From Paralysiella testudinis (GTDB lineage Bacteria > Pseudomonadota > Gammaproteobacteria > Burkholderiales > Neisseriaceae): a stretch of DNA of 64,000 nt. This document shows, one piece after another, positions 27,582 to 35,382 of this stretch. Both the position numbers and the translations under genes were made by a program. Each line of letters starts with the position of its first letter. Within the stretch, counting starts at the first letter, position 1. The notes under the pieces are model-generated. The model saw nothing but the letters and a program-made list of their open reading frames with translations. It was not told where the DNA came from and ran no database searches. The DNA lies in assembly GCF_016894345.1 (NCBI RefSeq), contig NZ_CP069798.1:2067385-2131384 (forward strand). The letters are read 5' to 3'.

Positions 27582-27681
27582 CGGCAACACCCACACCGCC
27601 ATAGCAAAAACCGCCCGGTGCCACTACAATCTGCCCCATTCCCGTTTGTTTTGTTAACCCAGATACAAGGCCGGCACCATC

Positions 27682-28077
27682 ATGAGCACCTTCACCCAAA
27701 CCATTCTCTATACCGACGAACACGGCTATGCCCGTTTTCGTGAACAAGAAATCGCGCTGAGCGAAGGCACACCCGCCAGCCGATTATCGGCGTGGATTCA
27801 AGCCGAAGGCCTGCAACTGCGCCAAAGCCCGCCGGGCTTTAGCAGTGCCTTTCATTGCACCGGCACGCCGCAATGGCTGTTTGTATTGCAAGGGATTATG
27901 GAAATCGGCCTGCAAGACGGCAGCAGCCGCCAATTCAAAGCCGGGCAACATTTTTATTCTGCCGACACGCTGCCGGAAGGCGCAACATTCGACCCGCAAA
28001 AACACGGCCATTGCAGCCACCAAGTGGGCGACGAGCCGCTGATTACTGCTTTTGTACGCGCTCCGGCGCAGCCGTGA
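27682..28077 (+). CDS. Cupin domain protein
   Basis: Small single-domain cupin of 131 residues. The barrel is suggested by TGTPQWLFVLQGIMEIGL, a Gly turn, and SRQFKAGQHFYSADTLP. The usual metal-binding His set is not complete: one His lies in AFHCTGTPQW and others in KHGHCSH near the end. Ligand and reaction are unknown. It precedes bcp by 69 bp, with an Eikenella-type uptake sequence (28088-28099) between. Confidence 0.75.
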   Translation: MSTFTQTILYTDEHGYARFREQEIALSEGTPASRLSAWIQAEGLQLRQSPPGFSSAFHCTGTPQWLFVLQGIMEIGLQDGSSRQFKAGQHFYSADTLPEGATFDPQKHGHCSHQVGDEPLITAFVRAPAQP

Positions 28078-28146
28078 ACCAGTATCAAGGCTACCTGAAA
28101 CCGCTTTTTGCATCATTAACACCCAAGCACACACAAGGAAGTAACC

Positions 28147-28590
28147 ATGTCGCAAACCATGCTGTTCACCCTGCCCGATCAAGACGGCCAGCTTTTTAAC
28201 GCTGCCGAGCATTTGCCGCTGGTGTTGTATTTCTATCCTAAAGACAGCACACCCGGCTGCACCACCGAAGCACAGGAATTCAGCGCCCTGCTGCCGCAGT
28301 TTCAGGCAGCCGGTTATACCGTGGCCGGTATTTCGCGCGACAGCGTTAAAAGCCACCACAATTTTGTGTGCAAATACGCCCTGAGTGTGGCTTTGCTGGC
28401 CGACACCGACGAAGCCGTGTGCCGCCAGTTTGATGTGATTAAAGAAAAAAATATGTACGGCAAAAAAGTGCTGGGCATCGAGCGCAGCACTTTTGTATTG
28501 GATGCCAACGGCCACATTGTGCACGAATGGCGCAAAGTGAAAGCCGCCGGCCATGCGCAAGCGGTGCTGGATGCTCTGAAAACCGCCTAA
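28147..28590 (+). CDS. bcp: Peroxiredoxin of the Bcp/PrxQ group
   Basis: Thiol peroxidase of 147 residues. The peroxidatic Cys is in YPKDSTPGCTTEAQEF near residue 39, with the conserved Thr at PxxxTxxC and Arg in SRDSVKSHHNF. The resolving Cys found five residues later in E. coli Bcp is absent (Gln-Glu instead). Other Cys are in FVCKYA and AVCRQF. The protein may thus be a one-Cys or atypical two-Cys enzyme. An AAGGAAG site precedes the ATG, and ogt follows after 4 bp. Confidence 0.92.
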   Translation: MSQTMLFTLPDQDGQLFNAAEHLPLVLYFYPKDSTPGCTTEAQEFSALLPQFQAAGYTVAGISRDSVKSHHNFVCKYALSVALLADTDEAVCRQFDVIKEKNMYGKKVLGIERSTFVLDANGHIVHEWRKVKAAGHAQAVLDALKTA

Positions 28591-28594
28591 ACCC

Positions 28595-29065
28595 ATGAAA
28601 GCATCCATGTACAGCCGCTACTACACCGCCCCTTGTTCGGTAATACGGGTGGATTTTGATGATAACCACAGCTTGTTGGCATTGAATTGGGCCGAAGCCG
28701 TGCCGCCGTGGGCGGAAATGTTGAGCGGCCACTGGGCAGACACGTTAAACGCCTATTTTTCAGGCAGCCTTAAGCAGTTTGCCCACCCGGTTTCCCGCAA
28801 CGGCACGGCTTTCCAGCAAAAAGTATGGCAGGCAATTGCGCAAATTCCCTACGGCCAAGTGGCCAGCTATGGCGACATCGCCCGCGCCATCGGCAGCGCG
28901 CCGCGTGCGGTCGGCCAAGCCTGCGGCAAAAACCCGCTGCCCATCATCGTGCCCTGCCACCGCGTGGTGTCCAGCAGTGGTTTGGGCGGCTTCAGCTTTG
29001 GCGGCGACGAAGCCAGCCTGGCCATCAAACGCTGGCTGCTGCAACACGAAGGTGCCACATGGTAA
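28595..29065 (+). CDS. ogt: Methylated-DNA--protein-cysteine methyltransferase
   Basis: Suicide DNA-repair protein removing methyl groups from O6-methylguanine. The 156 residues include the DNA-binding block IPYGQVASYGDIARAIGSA, the Arg finger context APRAVGQACGKNPLP and the active site IVPCHRVVSSSG. The start lies 4 bp after bcp. The end overlaps the xerD start (ATGGTAA), so bcp, ogt and xerD form a compact unit. Confidence 0.94.
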   Translation: MKASMYSRYYTAPCSVIRVDFDDNHSLLALNWAEAVPPWAEMLSGHWADTLNAYFSGSLKQFAHPVSRNGTAFQQKVWQAIAQIPYGQVASYGDIARAIGSAPRAVGQACGKNPLPIIVPCHRVVSSSGLGGFSFGGDEASLAIKRWLLQHEGATW

Positions 29066-29973
29066 CGCCCGAACACAGCACCGACAGGCTGCCTGAAGCG
29101 CTGCAACAGCCGATTGACAGCGTATTGGAGCATTTATGGCTCTCTGAGCAGTTGGCACACAACACCTTGGAAGGCTACCGCCACGACTTAAGCAAAATCG
29201 CCCGGCGCTTACAAGCTGCCGGGCTGGATTGGCTGAGTGTAGATAGTGTGGATTTGGCCGCCGCCGTTTTTGATGCGCACGAAAAAACCAGCTCCCAAGC
29301 CCGCGCCCTGTCTGCCTGCAAGCGTTTATTTGCTTGGCTGCAAGAATACGGCCACCGCCCCGATTTGCCCACCACCCATCTGCATGCGCCCAAACAAGGG
29401 CGGCATCTGCCCGACATCATCAGCGAAGCGCAAATCGACGCTCTTTTGGCCGCGCCCGACACCGCCAGCAGCCACGGCCTGCGCGACAAAGCCTTGCTGG
29501 AGCTGATGTATGCCACCGGCCTGCGCGTCAGCGAAGCCGTGCAGCTTACCTTAAGCGAGCTGGATTTACAGCAAGGCTTAATCAGCACCATCGGCAAAGG
29601 CGATAAGCAGCGGCTGGTGCCCTTGGGCGAAGAAGCCGTGTATTGGCTGCAACGCTATCTGGCCGAAGCACGCCCTCGGCTACTCAAAGGCCGTGCCTGC
29701 GATGCGGTGTTTGTGAGCCAAAAAAAAGGCGCCATTTCGCGCCAACTGGCGTGGATGATTGTCAACCGCCATGCCGAAACCGCCGCCATCCGCCACCTCA
29801 GCCCGCACGGTCTGCGCCATGCTTTTGCCACCCATTTGGTCAACCACGGCGCCGACTTGCGCGTGGTGCAAATGCTGCTCGGCCACGCCGACATCGGCAC
29901 CACCCAAATCTACACCCATGTGGCCAACGAACGCCTGAAACAATTGGTGGCCGAGCACCATCCGCGCGGTTAA
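29059..29973 (+). CDS. xerD: Tyrosine recombinase XerD
   Basis: Site-specific recombinase that resolves chromosome dimers at dif with XerC. ATG 29059 gives 304 residues, typical for XerD; the longer frame runs through ogt. The N-terminal core-binding domain (LWLSEQLAHNTLEGYRHDL) precedes the catalytic domain. The catalytic residues are Arg in ATGLRVSEA, Lys in IGKGDKQRLVP, His/Arg in SPHGLRHAFATHL, His in LGHADIGTT and Tyr in IYTHV. XerC is the main alternative, but the N-terminal style favours XerD. Confidence 0.93.
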   Translation: MVTPEHSTDRLPEALQQPIDSVLEHLWLSEQLAHNTLEGYRHDLSKIARRLQAAGLDWLSVDSVDLAAAVFDAHEKTSSQARALSACKRLFAWLQEYGHRPDLPTTHLHAPKQGRHLPDIISEAQIDALLAAPDTASSHGLRDKALLELMYATGLRVSEAVQLTLSELDLQQGLISTIGKGDKQRLVPLGEEAVYWLQRYLAEARPRLLKGRACDAVFVSQKKGAISRQLAWMIVNRHAETAAIRHLSPHGLRHAFATHLVNHGADLRVVQMLLGHADIGTTQIYTHVANERLKQLVAEHHPRG

Positions 29974-30088
29974 ATGTAAAAAGTGGGGATTGGGGTATTG
30001 ATGATGGTTTCAGGCAGCCTGCAAAACGAATGCCGGTGCAGCCATTCGCCGCTTGGTTTGATTAAGCAATAGTGGGAAGCGAATACCG

Positions 30089-30370
30089 ATGAAAACCACC
30101 CTGCGCTTTATGCTGATTGCCATGGCTCATATCGCCTTATTGCTGGGCGCTTATGCCACGCATCTGTTCGGGCTTGCGTTTATATTGCCTTATTCCATCG
30201 TGGTATTTATTTGGCTGGCGGGCACTTCGGCATTGGCCGCTTGGGGCTATTTCAGCGTAAGCAAAGCGCTGCGCTTACCGGCTTGGGGCAAATATTGCTT
30301 ATCGGCAATGATGCTGGCGGGGTCGCTTTATACGGGTATATTTTTGGCATTGAATCTGTTGGGCACTTAG
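30089..30370 (+). CDS. Small three-helix membrane protein, unknown function
   Basis: The 93-residue protein has about three hydrophobic segments (roughly residues 8-34, 36-56 and 70-90) and a short basic loop (SKALRLPAWGKYC). No family recognised. It is followed by an unusual intergenic stretch with two small mobile elements. Confidence 0.6.
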   Translation: MKTTLRFMLIAMAHIALLLGAYATHLFGLAFILPYSIVVFIWLAGTSALAAWGYFSVSKALRLPAWGKYCLSAMMLAGSLYTGIFLALNLLGT

Positions 30371-30378
30371 CCTGTATA

Positions 30379-30547
30379 GGTGCTGTTCTGAAAAGTATGC
30401 TGCTGAAAAAAGCAAGAGCGAGCAAGGTAAAAGCCATGATTTAGGTAAATAGAGACTATAGATAAACAGAAGATAAACAGAGGTTTTCTGTTTCGCTTAT
30501 GTAAATAATAGTCTTATTTATTGCCTAAAATATAGTCAGTTTTTCAT
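30379..30547 (+). mobile_element. Degenerate copy of the 173-bp inverted-repeat element
   Basis: This stretch matches the element at 62801-62973 over most of its length: GGTGCTGTTCTGAAAAGTAT at the left end, then GCTGAAAAAAGCAAGA, ACTATAGATAA, CTGTTTCGCTTATG and AATAATAGTCTTATTT. The right inverted repeat is missing or altered after AAAATATAG. No target duplication can be seen. It lies just after the small membrane-protein gene. The remainder of the gap (30548-30734) is AT-rich, with a weak AAAACCCAG...CTGGGTTTT inverted repeat and no gene. Confidence 0.75.
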
Positions 30548-30734
30548 TGATTTCACTATAGAATGTGCCTTGGCGCATCCTCATCCCATTCACTAAAACC
30601 CAGCGCGTGTAAGGCAATTAAACCACAAACACTGGGTTTTATCTTTAAATCACTAAAGCTACGCATTCTCATATAAATATAAAGCCTGAAATGTAAAGAC
30701 GTTATTGCCGGCTTTGGCTATTCCCTTTTCTGTA

Positions 30735-30937
30735 ATACCAATTCAAAAAATAAGATAACAAGGCGGAACTGATTTACTTGGTGCTTCAGCGCCTTAGTAA
30801 ATCGTTCTCTTTGAGCTGAGCCGCAGACAGTACACCTAGTACGGAACAGAGTTTGTTGGCGCTTTAGCGCCTTACAAAATCGCTCTCTTTGCGCTAAGGC
30901 GAACCAACGCAGTTAGGTTATTTTTTCGAATTGGTAT
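30735..30937. mobile_element. Correia-type element, long 203-bp form (copy B)
   Basis: The element has ATACCAATTCAAAAAATAAG at the left and the complement of ATACCAATTCGAAAAAATAA at the right. It carries the same core and the same two about 50-bp inserts as copy A. It sits downstream of the TlpA-like gene, on the 3' side of the recR unit. Confidence 0.88.
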
Positions 30938-30969
30938 AACAGATTGATTGATTTCAGGCAGCCTCAACA

Positions 30970-31497
30970 CTATTGCGGCCACAGCGACACCAGCCACAGC
31001 CGCGCGCGCAAGCCCCAATAAGAGCTGATGCCACTGGTGCTGAAACGCATTTGGCCGTCTTTCACCAGCACAATGGTGGGTGTGGCCGCCACTTGCCATT
31101 GGCGCGACCAATCGCCTTGCTTGTCGTTTAAATTGGCAAACTGCCAGCCGTGTTGGTGCAGATAAGCATCAATCTGGACATCATCACCCGATTGCAGTGC
31201 CACGCCCAGCACCGCATGGCCGTTGCGTGCCAGCTTATCGATGGCGGGCGAAGTATGGCGGCAAATGCCGCACCAGCTGCCCCAAAAATACAGCACCAGC
31301 GGCTGCTCGTGGCTGAGCGCCCGCAGGCTCACGCTGCGGCCATCCACTAGCTGAAGCGGTGTATCGGCGGCTTGCAAGGGCTGTTGCGGCGCACGCCACC
31401 AATCCACGGCAGCGCCCACCAGCAATAAGATTACCGCCAATTGCAGCGCTTCGCGCAGCCAACGCCGCCATTTGGGTTTGCTCTGGCTGGCGCTCAT
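30970..31497 (-). CDS. TlpA/ScsD-like membrane-anchored thioredoxin
   Basis: The 175-residue protein has an N-terminal membrane anchor (about 18-34) followed by a periplasmic thioredoxin fold. The active site is WCGIC in YFWGSWCGICRHTSPAIDK, and the cis-Pro is in VAATPTIVLVKDG. It resembles ScsD/TlpA-type reductases that keep periplasmic thiols reduced or support cytochrome c maturation. Its ATG overlaps the recR stop by 4 bp, so it is the last gene of dnaX-ybaB-recR. The specific partner is unknown. Confidence 0.87.
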   Translation of the reverse strand: MSASQSKPKWRRWLREALQLAVILLLVGAAVDWWRAPQQPLQAADTPLQLVDGRSVSLRALSHEQPLVLYFWGSWCGICRHTSPAIDKLARNGHAVLGVALQSGDDVQIDAYLHQHGWQFANLNDKQGDWSRQWQVAATPTIVLVKDGQMRFSTSGISSYWGLRARLWLVSLWPQ

Positions 31498-32093
31498 TTT
31501 AATTGCCTGCGTTCGTATACGGCTTGCGCCAAAGTACCGGCATCCACATATTCCAATTCGCCGCCCAAAGGCATACCGCGCGCCAAACGGCTCACCCGGT
31601 AAGGCAGATTTTTAAACAGCTCGGCCAGCACATAGGCGGTGGCATCACCCTCGGCAGTGAAATTGGTGGCGATGATGATTTCTTCCACCGCGCTGTTTTG
31701 CAGCCGTGCCACCAGTTTTTCTAAAGCAATATGGCTCAAATCCATGCCTTGCGCCGGATTCACCTGCCCCATCAGCACAAAATAAAGGCCGTCGTGGCAA
31801 TTGGCCGTTTCCATGCTGGCCACATCGGCCGGCATATGCACAATCATCAGCCGAGTTTGTGCGCGGGTTTCATCGGCACACACATGGCACAAATCGCCTT
31901 CGCAAAAGGTGTTGCACTGCTGGCAATGGCGCACTTGCAACAAAGCCTGCTGCAAGGCGGCCAGCAATTCTTCGGCACCGTCGCGCTTGTGTTGCAGCAA
32001 TTGATAAGCCATGCGCTGCGCCGACTTGGGGCCGACATTGGGCAAAACTTTCAGGGCTTGGGTGAGGCGGCTGAATGCGTCAATGGGTTTCAT
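31494..32093 (-). CDS. recR: Recombination mediator protein RecR
   Basis: Start ATG 32093 (MKPIDAFSRLTQALKVLPNV) gives 199 residues, close to E. coli RecR (201). The N-terminal helix-hairpin-helix GPKSAQRMAYQLL, the zinc Cys set CQQCNTFCEGDLCHVC and a TOPRIM domain are all present. In TOPRIM, E. coli RecR has VESPAD where this protein reads VHMPAD, so the first acidic residue is replaced by His. RecR works with RecF and RecO to load RecA. It follows ybaB, the standard order, with an inverted uptake-sequence pair between them. Confidence 0.95.
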   Translation of the reverse strand: MKPIDAFSRLTQALKVLPNVGPKSAQRMAYQLLQHKRDGAEELLAALQQALLQVRHCQQCNTFCEGDLCHVCADETRAQTRLMIVHMPADVASMETANCHDGLYFVLMGQVNPAQGMDLSHIALEKLVARLQNSAVEEIIIATNFTAEGDATAYVLAELFKNLPYRVSRLARGMPLGGELEYVDAGTLAQAVYERRQLK

Positions 32094-32123
32094 GGTATCT
32101 CTGGATATGCAGGCCAAAACAAA

Positions 32124-32159
32124 TTCAGGCAGCCTTAATGGTGATTCAGGCTGCCTGAA
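32124..32159. repeat. Inverted uptake-sequence pair inside the dnaX-ybaB-recR unit
   Basis: TTCAGGCAGCCT (32124-32135) and AGGCTGCCTGAA (32148-32159) form a possible hairpin with a 12-nt loop between ybaB and recR. There is no T-run, so it may only dampen read-through. Confidence 0.6.
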
Positions 32160-32174
32160 AACAAGGCGCACGCT

Positions 32175-32516
32175 TTATTTGAACAAGTCGCCCATGCCGG
32201 CGGGCAAATTCATGCCTTGGGTAAACTGCCCCATGCGCTCTGCGCTGGTGGCTTCGGCTTTGCGCACAGCATCGTTCACGGCGGCGGCAATCAGGTCTTC
32301 CAGCATTTCTTTGTCGTCGGCGGCATCGGCCAACAGGCTGTCGTCGATGTGGATGCGCTTCACGCCGTAATGGCAGTTCATGGTGACGCTCACCATGCCA
32401 CCGCCGGCTTCGCCGTTCACTTCCACATTGGCCAGCTCGGCCTGGGCTTGTTTCATGCGTTCCTGCATTTGTTGGGCTTGTTTCATCAAACCGCCGATTC
32501 CGGCTTTTCCAAACAT
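32175..32516 (-). CDS. ybaB: YbaB/EbfC nucleoid-associated protein
   Basis: The 113-residue DNA-binding protein has the family start [21 protein letters not shown] and the central [21 protein letters not shown]. EbfC/YbaB dimers bind DNA as a small clamp and are encoded between dnaX and recR in most proteobacteria, as here. Unusually, a 204-bp Correia-type element lies between dnaX and this gene, so it is separated from dnaX by 247 bp. Confidence 0.95.
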   Translation of the reverse strand: MFGKAGIGGLMKQAQQMQERMKQAQAELANVEVNGEAGGGMVSVTMNCHYGVKRIHIDDSLLADAADDKEMLEDLIAAAVNDAVRKAEATSAERMGQFTQGMNLPAGMGDLFK

Positions 32517-32560
32517 GGTATGTCCTTTTTTAGGGTTGAATGTTTTTTAACGATAAGCTT

Positions 32561-32764
32561 ATACCAATTCTAAAAAATAAGATAACAAGGCGAAACTGAT
32601 TTACTTGGTGCTTCAGCGCCTTAGTAAATCGTTCTCTTTGAGCTGAGCCGCAGACAGTACAGCTAGTACGGAACAGAGTTTGTTGGTGCTTTAGCACCTT
32701 ACAAAATCGTTCTCTTCGAGCTAAGGCGAGCCAACGCAGTTAAGCTATTTTTTAGAATTGGTAT
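32561..32764. mobile_element. Correia-type element, long 204-bp form (copy C)
   Basis: The left end is ATACCAATTCTAAAAAATAA and the right end its complement, with the same core and paired inserts as copies A and B. The last base of the element is also a base of the dnaX stop codon (TAA on the minus strand, 32764-32766). It is therefore transcribed as part of the dnaX-ybaB message, where its long inverted repeats could fold into a duplex. Confidence 0.9.
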
Positions 32765-34800
32765 TAATTGGCTTCTTTCAAAATCAGGCTTTCAGGCAGC
32801 CATTGGGCGCCAAACAGGCTAATCAGGCTTTGTGCGGCACTGTCGGCTTCCAATTGCTGCTGCGCCGCTGCCCGCGCTTCTTGCTGCAAGCGCTGCAAGC
32901 GCATGGCTTGGGTTTCCAGGCCGCTGTCTTGCTGCCAGGCCTCGGTGCTAACCTCAATGCGGCGGCCATAGGCGGCAGACAATACTTCGGCCAGCCTTTG
33001 CAGCCGTGCTTTATCGGCGGTGATTTCACCTTCCGAAGCCAGTGCCAATTGCAAATGGCCGCTGGCGGCATCAAAAGCAGCCACTGCCGAATGTTGGGCA
33101 AACAACTGCACCGCGCCGAGTTTGTGCGCCAGCATGGCCACGATTTGCGGCCAGTTGGCCGCTGTGAGCTCGGGCAAAGTTGCAGGGGCTTCATCTTGCT
33201 GCTCAGTGTTGGCAATAGGCGGCGATGCCGTGCCTGAGGCGGGTGGCGATGATGCCAAGGCTGCCTGAACATCTGTTGCGGCCACGGCATGATGCTGCTT
33301 TTCTGCTGCTGTGGTGGCTGATTGGCTGGTATACGCTGCGACTTGAGGCTCGGCCAATACAGGCTGAGCCGCAGATTCAACCATAGGCGCGGCAGCATAA
33401 GCCGACCTATTGGCAGGCGGGTTTGCTTCATTCTCACCAGCGGCGGTTTCGATAACTTCCGCTTCGGCGACCATCTCTGCTTCGGTATCCAGCCACGGCG
33501 GGATGTCGGCGTTATCCGCATTGGTGTTACTGGGCACAGATTCCGCCACTGAGGCTGCCTGAAACTCAGGTGCGGCGCGATGTTGCTCTACCACCGGTTC
33601 GACTGCCGGTGCATCGGTATTGGGCGCAGCAATCGGCGCTATCGCCACCGATTCTGGCGGTGCATCTTGTAAGCTGCTGCCGCTAATTTGGCCGTTGGCG
33701 GGCTGTTTGGCGGCGGCCAGCGGCGCAAAGGCAAGCATGCGCAGCAAGGTCATCACAAAACCGGCGTATTCTTCCGGCGCTAAGGTTAAATCCTGTTTGC
33801 CACGGATGGCGCATTGGTAATAAAGCTGGATTTGTTCGCCGCTTAAGCTTGCGGCCAGTTGTTGCAGGCGGGCGCGTTCGGGGTCGTCGGCGGCCACGGC
33901 AGCGGGAATGGTTTGCAGCAAGGCCAGCCGTTGCAGCAGTAAGGCCAGCTCGCTTAAGGCATTGTCAAAGCCGATGGCGCGCCCGGCCATTTCAGCGGCT
34001 TTGTCCATCAGTACGGTGCCGTTTTGCGCCGCCAGTGCGGCCAATAAGTCGTAGAGATAGCTTTTGTCTACCGCGCCAATCATTTGGCGTACATCGGCTT
34101 CGTTTACGCTGCCGGAGCCCATGGCAATGGCTTGATCCAGCAGGCTGAGTGCATCGCGCATAGAGCCCATGGCGGCGCGGCCCAGCAATTGCAAGGCAGC
34201 GTCTTCGTAGGCGGTGTTTTCGGTGGTAAGCACATGCGCCAAGTGATCGTGCACTTGCTGTACATTCAGGTTGCGCAGCACAAATTGCAGGCAGCGGCTG
34301 AGCACGGTAATCGGCACTTTGTGCGGATCGGTGGTGGCCAGAATAAATTTAACGTGCTCGGGCGGCTCTTCCAGCGTTTTGAGCATGGCGTTGAAGGCAC
34401 TTTTCGACAGCATGTGTACTTCGTCGATAATGTAAACCTTGTATCGCCCCAGCGTGGGCGCATACTGGGCGTTTTCCAGCACTTCGCGGATGTTGTCGAT
34501 GCCGGTGTTGGAAGCGGCGTCGATTTCGAGCAAATCCACATAGCGCCCGGCGTCAATCTGGGTGCAGCTGTCGCACACGCCGCAAGGCTCGCCTGCTTCT
34601 GCATGCGGGCAGTTCAGACTTTTGGCCAAAATGCGCGCAATGGTGGTTTTGCCCACCCCGCGCGTGCCGGTGAGCAAATAGGCGTGGTGCAGGCGGCCTT
34701 TGCCCAAGGCATTCACCAATGCCTTGACCACATGCTCTTGGCCGACCAAATCGGCAAATTTTTTCGGGCGCCATTTGCGCGCCAATACTTGATATGCCAT
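32764..34800 (-). CDS. dnaX: DNA polymerase III subunit gamma/tau
   Basis: Clamp-loader ATPase of 678 residues. The N-terminal AAA+ part has LLTGTRGVGKTTIARILAKS (Walker A), a zinc Cys set (CPHAEAGEPCGVCDSC), VYIIDEVHMLSKSAFNAML (Walker B) and sensor FILATTDPHK. A middle domain III leads to a long Ala/Pro/Glu-rich linker (about 370-520) and a tau-type C-terminal domain. I saw no A-rich slippery site like that of E. coli, so only the full-length product is predicted. Its stop is shared with a Correia-type element. Confidence 0.95.
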   Translation of the reverse strand: MAYQVLARKWRPKKFADLVGQEHVVKALVNALGKGRLHHAYLLTGTRGVGKTTIARILAKSLNCPHAEAGEPCGVCDSCTQIDAGRYVDLLEIDAASNTGIDNIREVLENAQYAPTLGRYKVYIIDEVHMLSKSAFNAMLKTLEEPPEHVKFILATTDPHKVPITVLSRCLQFVLRNLNVQQVHDHLAHVLTTENTAYEDAALQLLGRAAMGSMRDALSLLDQAIAMGSGSVNEADVRQMIGAVDKSYLYDLLAALAAQNGTVLMDKAAEMAGRAIGFDNALSELALLLQRLALLQTIPAAVAADDPERARLQQLAASLSGEQIQLYYQCAIRGKQDLTLAPEEYAGFVMTLLRMLAFAPLAAAKQPANGQISGSSLQDAPPESVAIAPIAAPNTDAPAVEPVVEQHRAAPEFQAASVAESVPSNTNADNADIPPWLDTEAEMVAEAEVIETAAGENEANPPANRSAYAAAPMVESAAQPVLAEPQVAAYTSQSATTAAEKQHHAVAATDVQAALASSPPASGTASPPIANTEQQDEAPATLPELTAANWPQIVAMLAHKLGAVQLFAQHSAVAAFDAASGHLQLALASEGEITADKARLQRLAEVLSAAYGRRIEVSTEAWQQDSGLETQAMRLQRLQQEARAAAQQQLEADSAAQSLISLFGAQWLPESLILKEAN

Positions 34801-34823
34801 GGTTTTCCATTGTGTTAAATGGG

Positions 34824-34861
34824 TTCAGGCAGCCTAAGTAATCCATTTCAGGCTGCCTGAA
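34824..34861. terminator. Inverted uptake-sequence pair before dnaX
   Basis: TTCAGGCAGCCT (34824-34835) and AGGCTGCCTGAA (34850-34861) form a possible hairpin with a 14-nt loop, between the lipoprotein gene stop and the dnaX start. Confidence 0.6.
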
Positions 34862-34883
34862 ACTGCGTCTATGTGCTAGCGGC

Positions 34884-35354
34884 TTAATTGGCTCGGCAAG
34901 TGCGCAACAATACGGTTTGGGTGCCCACCGGTGCGCCCATGGCATCCAATGCGCTGGCTTGGGTGAGCATATCGCCGTTCACCTTTTTGGCATTGGCCGG
35001 AGTGGCTTTACCGGTGGTCCAAGTAAGGCCGCTGCCGTAATAGCTGTTTTGGCGCTCGCCTTGGGCATCGTTGAGCACGCGGTAGAGGCCGGGGGTTAGT
35101 TGATCGCCGATTTTAATTTGCGCCACCACCAAGGTGTTGTCTTTTACGCCATACATGGCGCCTACTTTTTTCGGCCCTTCGGGGCTGTCGCAGGTGTAGG
35201 CCACTTCTACTGTGCTGTCGATGCTGGACACTTCGGCCAGTTGCATGCTGCTGGCGGCAGTGCTGCCGGTGTTGGCGGTGGTTGCAGGTGTTTGTTGGCT
35301 GGCACAGCCGGCCAGTGCCAATAATGCCGCGGTGGCGATTAACATTTTATTCAT
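34884..35354 (-). CDS. Lipoprotein resembling Neisseria ACP / MliC-type lysozyme inhibitors
   Basis: The 156-residue protein has a lipobox LAGC (Cys at 17), a Thr/Ser/Ala-rich linker and a soluble domain beginning VEVAYTCDSPEGPKK. The domain contains one early and one final Cys (LLRTC) and a YYGSGLTW segment. This spacing resembles the adhesin complex protein and MliC/PliC inhibitors of Neisseria, in which those Cys form a disulfide. The similarity is modest. It lies 28 bp after mltB, and being paired with a murein hydrolase fits a peptidoglycan-related role. Confidence 0.6.
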   Translation of the reverse strand: MNKMLIATAALLALAGCASQQTPATTANTGSTAASSMQLAEVSSIDSTVEVAYTCDSPEGPKKVGAMYGVKDNTLVVAQIKIGDQLTPGLYRVLNDAQGERQNSYYGSGLTWTTGKATPANAKKVNGDMLTQASALDAMGAPVGTQTVLLRTCRAN

Positions 35355-35382
35355 TGCAATTCACTCCTTAAAAAATCAAAAT

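Noticed and set aside
28825..29058. Upstream extension of xerD
   Set aside because: It overlaps ogt and adds no recombinase sequence. ATG 29059 gives a normal XerD.
32764..34800. Programmed frameshift producing a short dnaX product (gamma)
   Set aside because: No A-rich slippery heptamer with a following hairpin was found, so a gamma form is not claimed.
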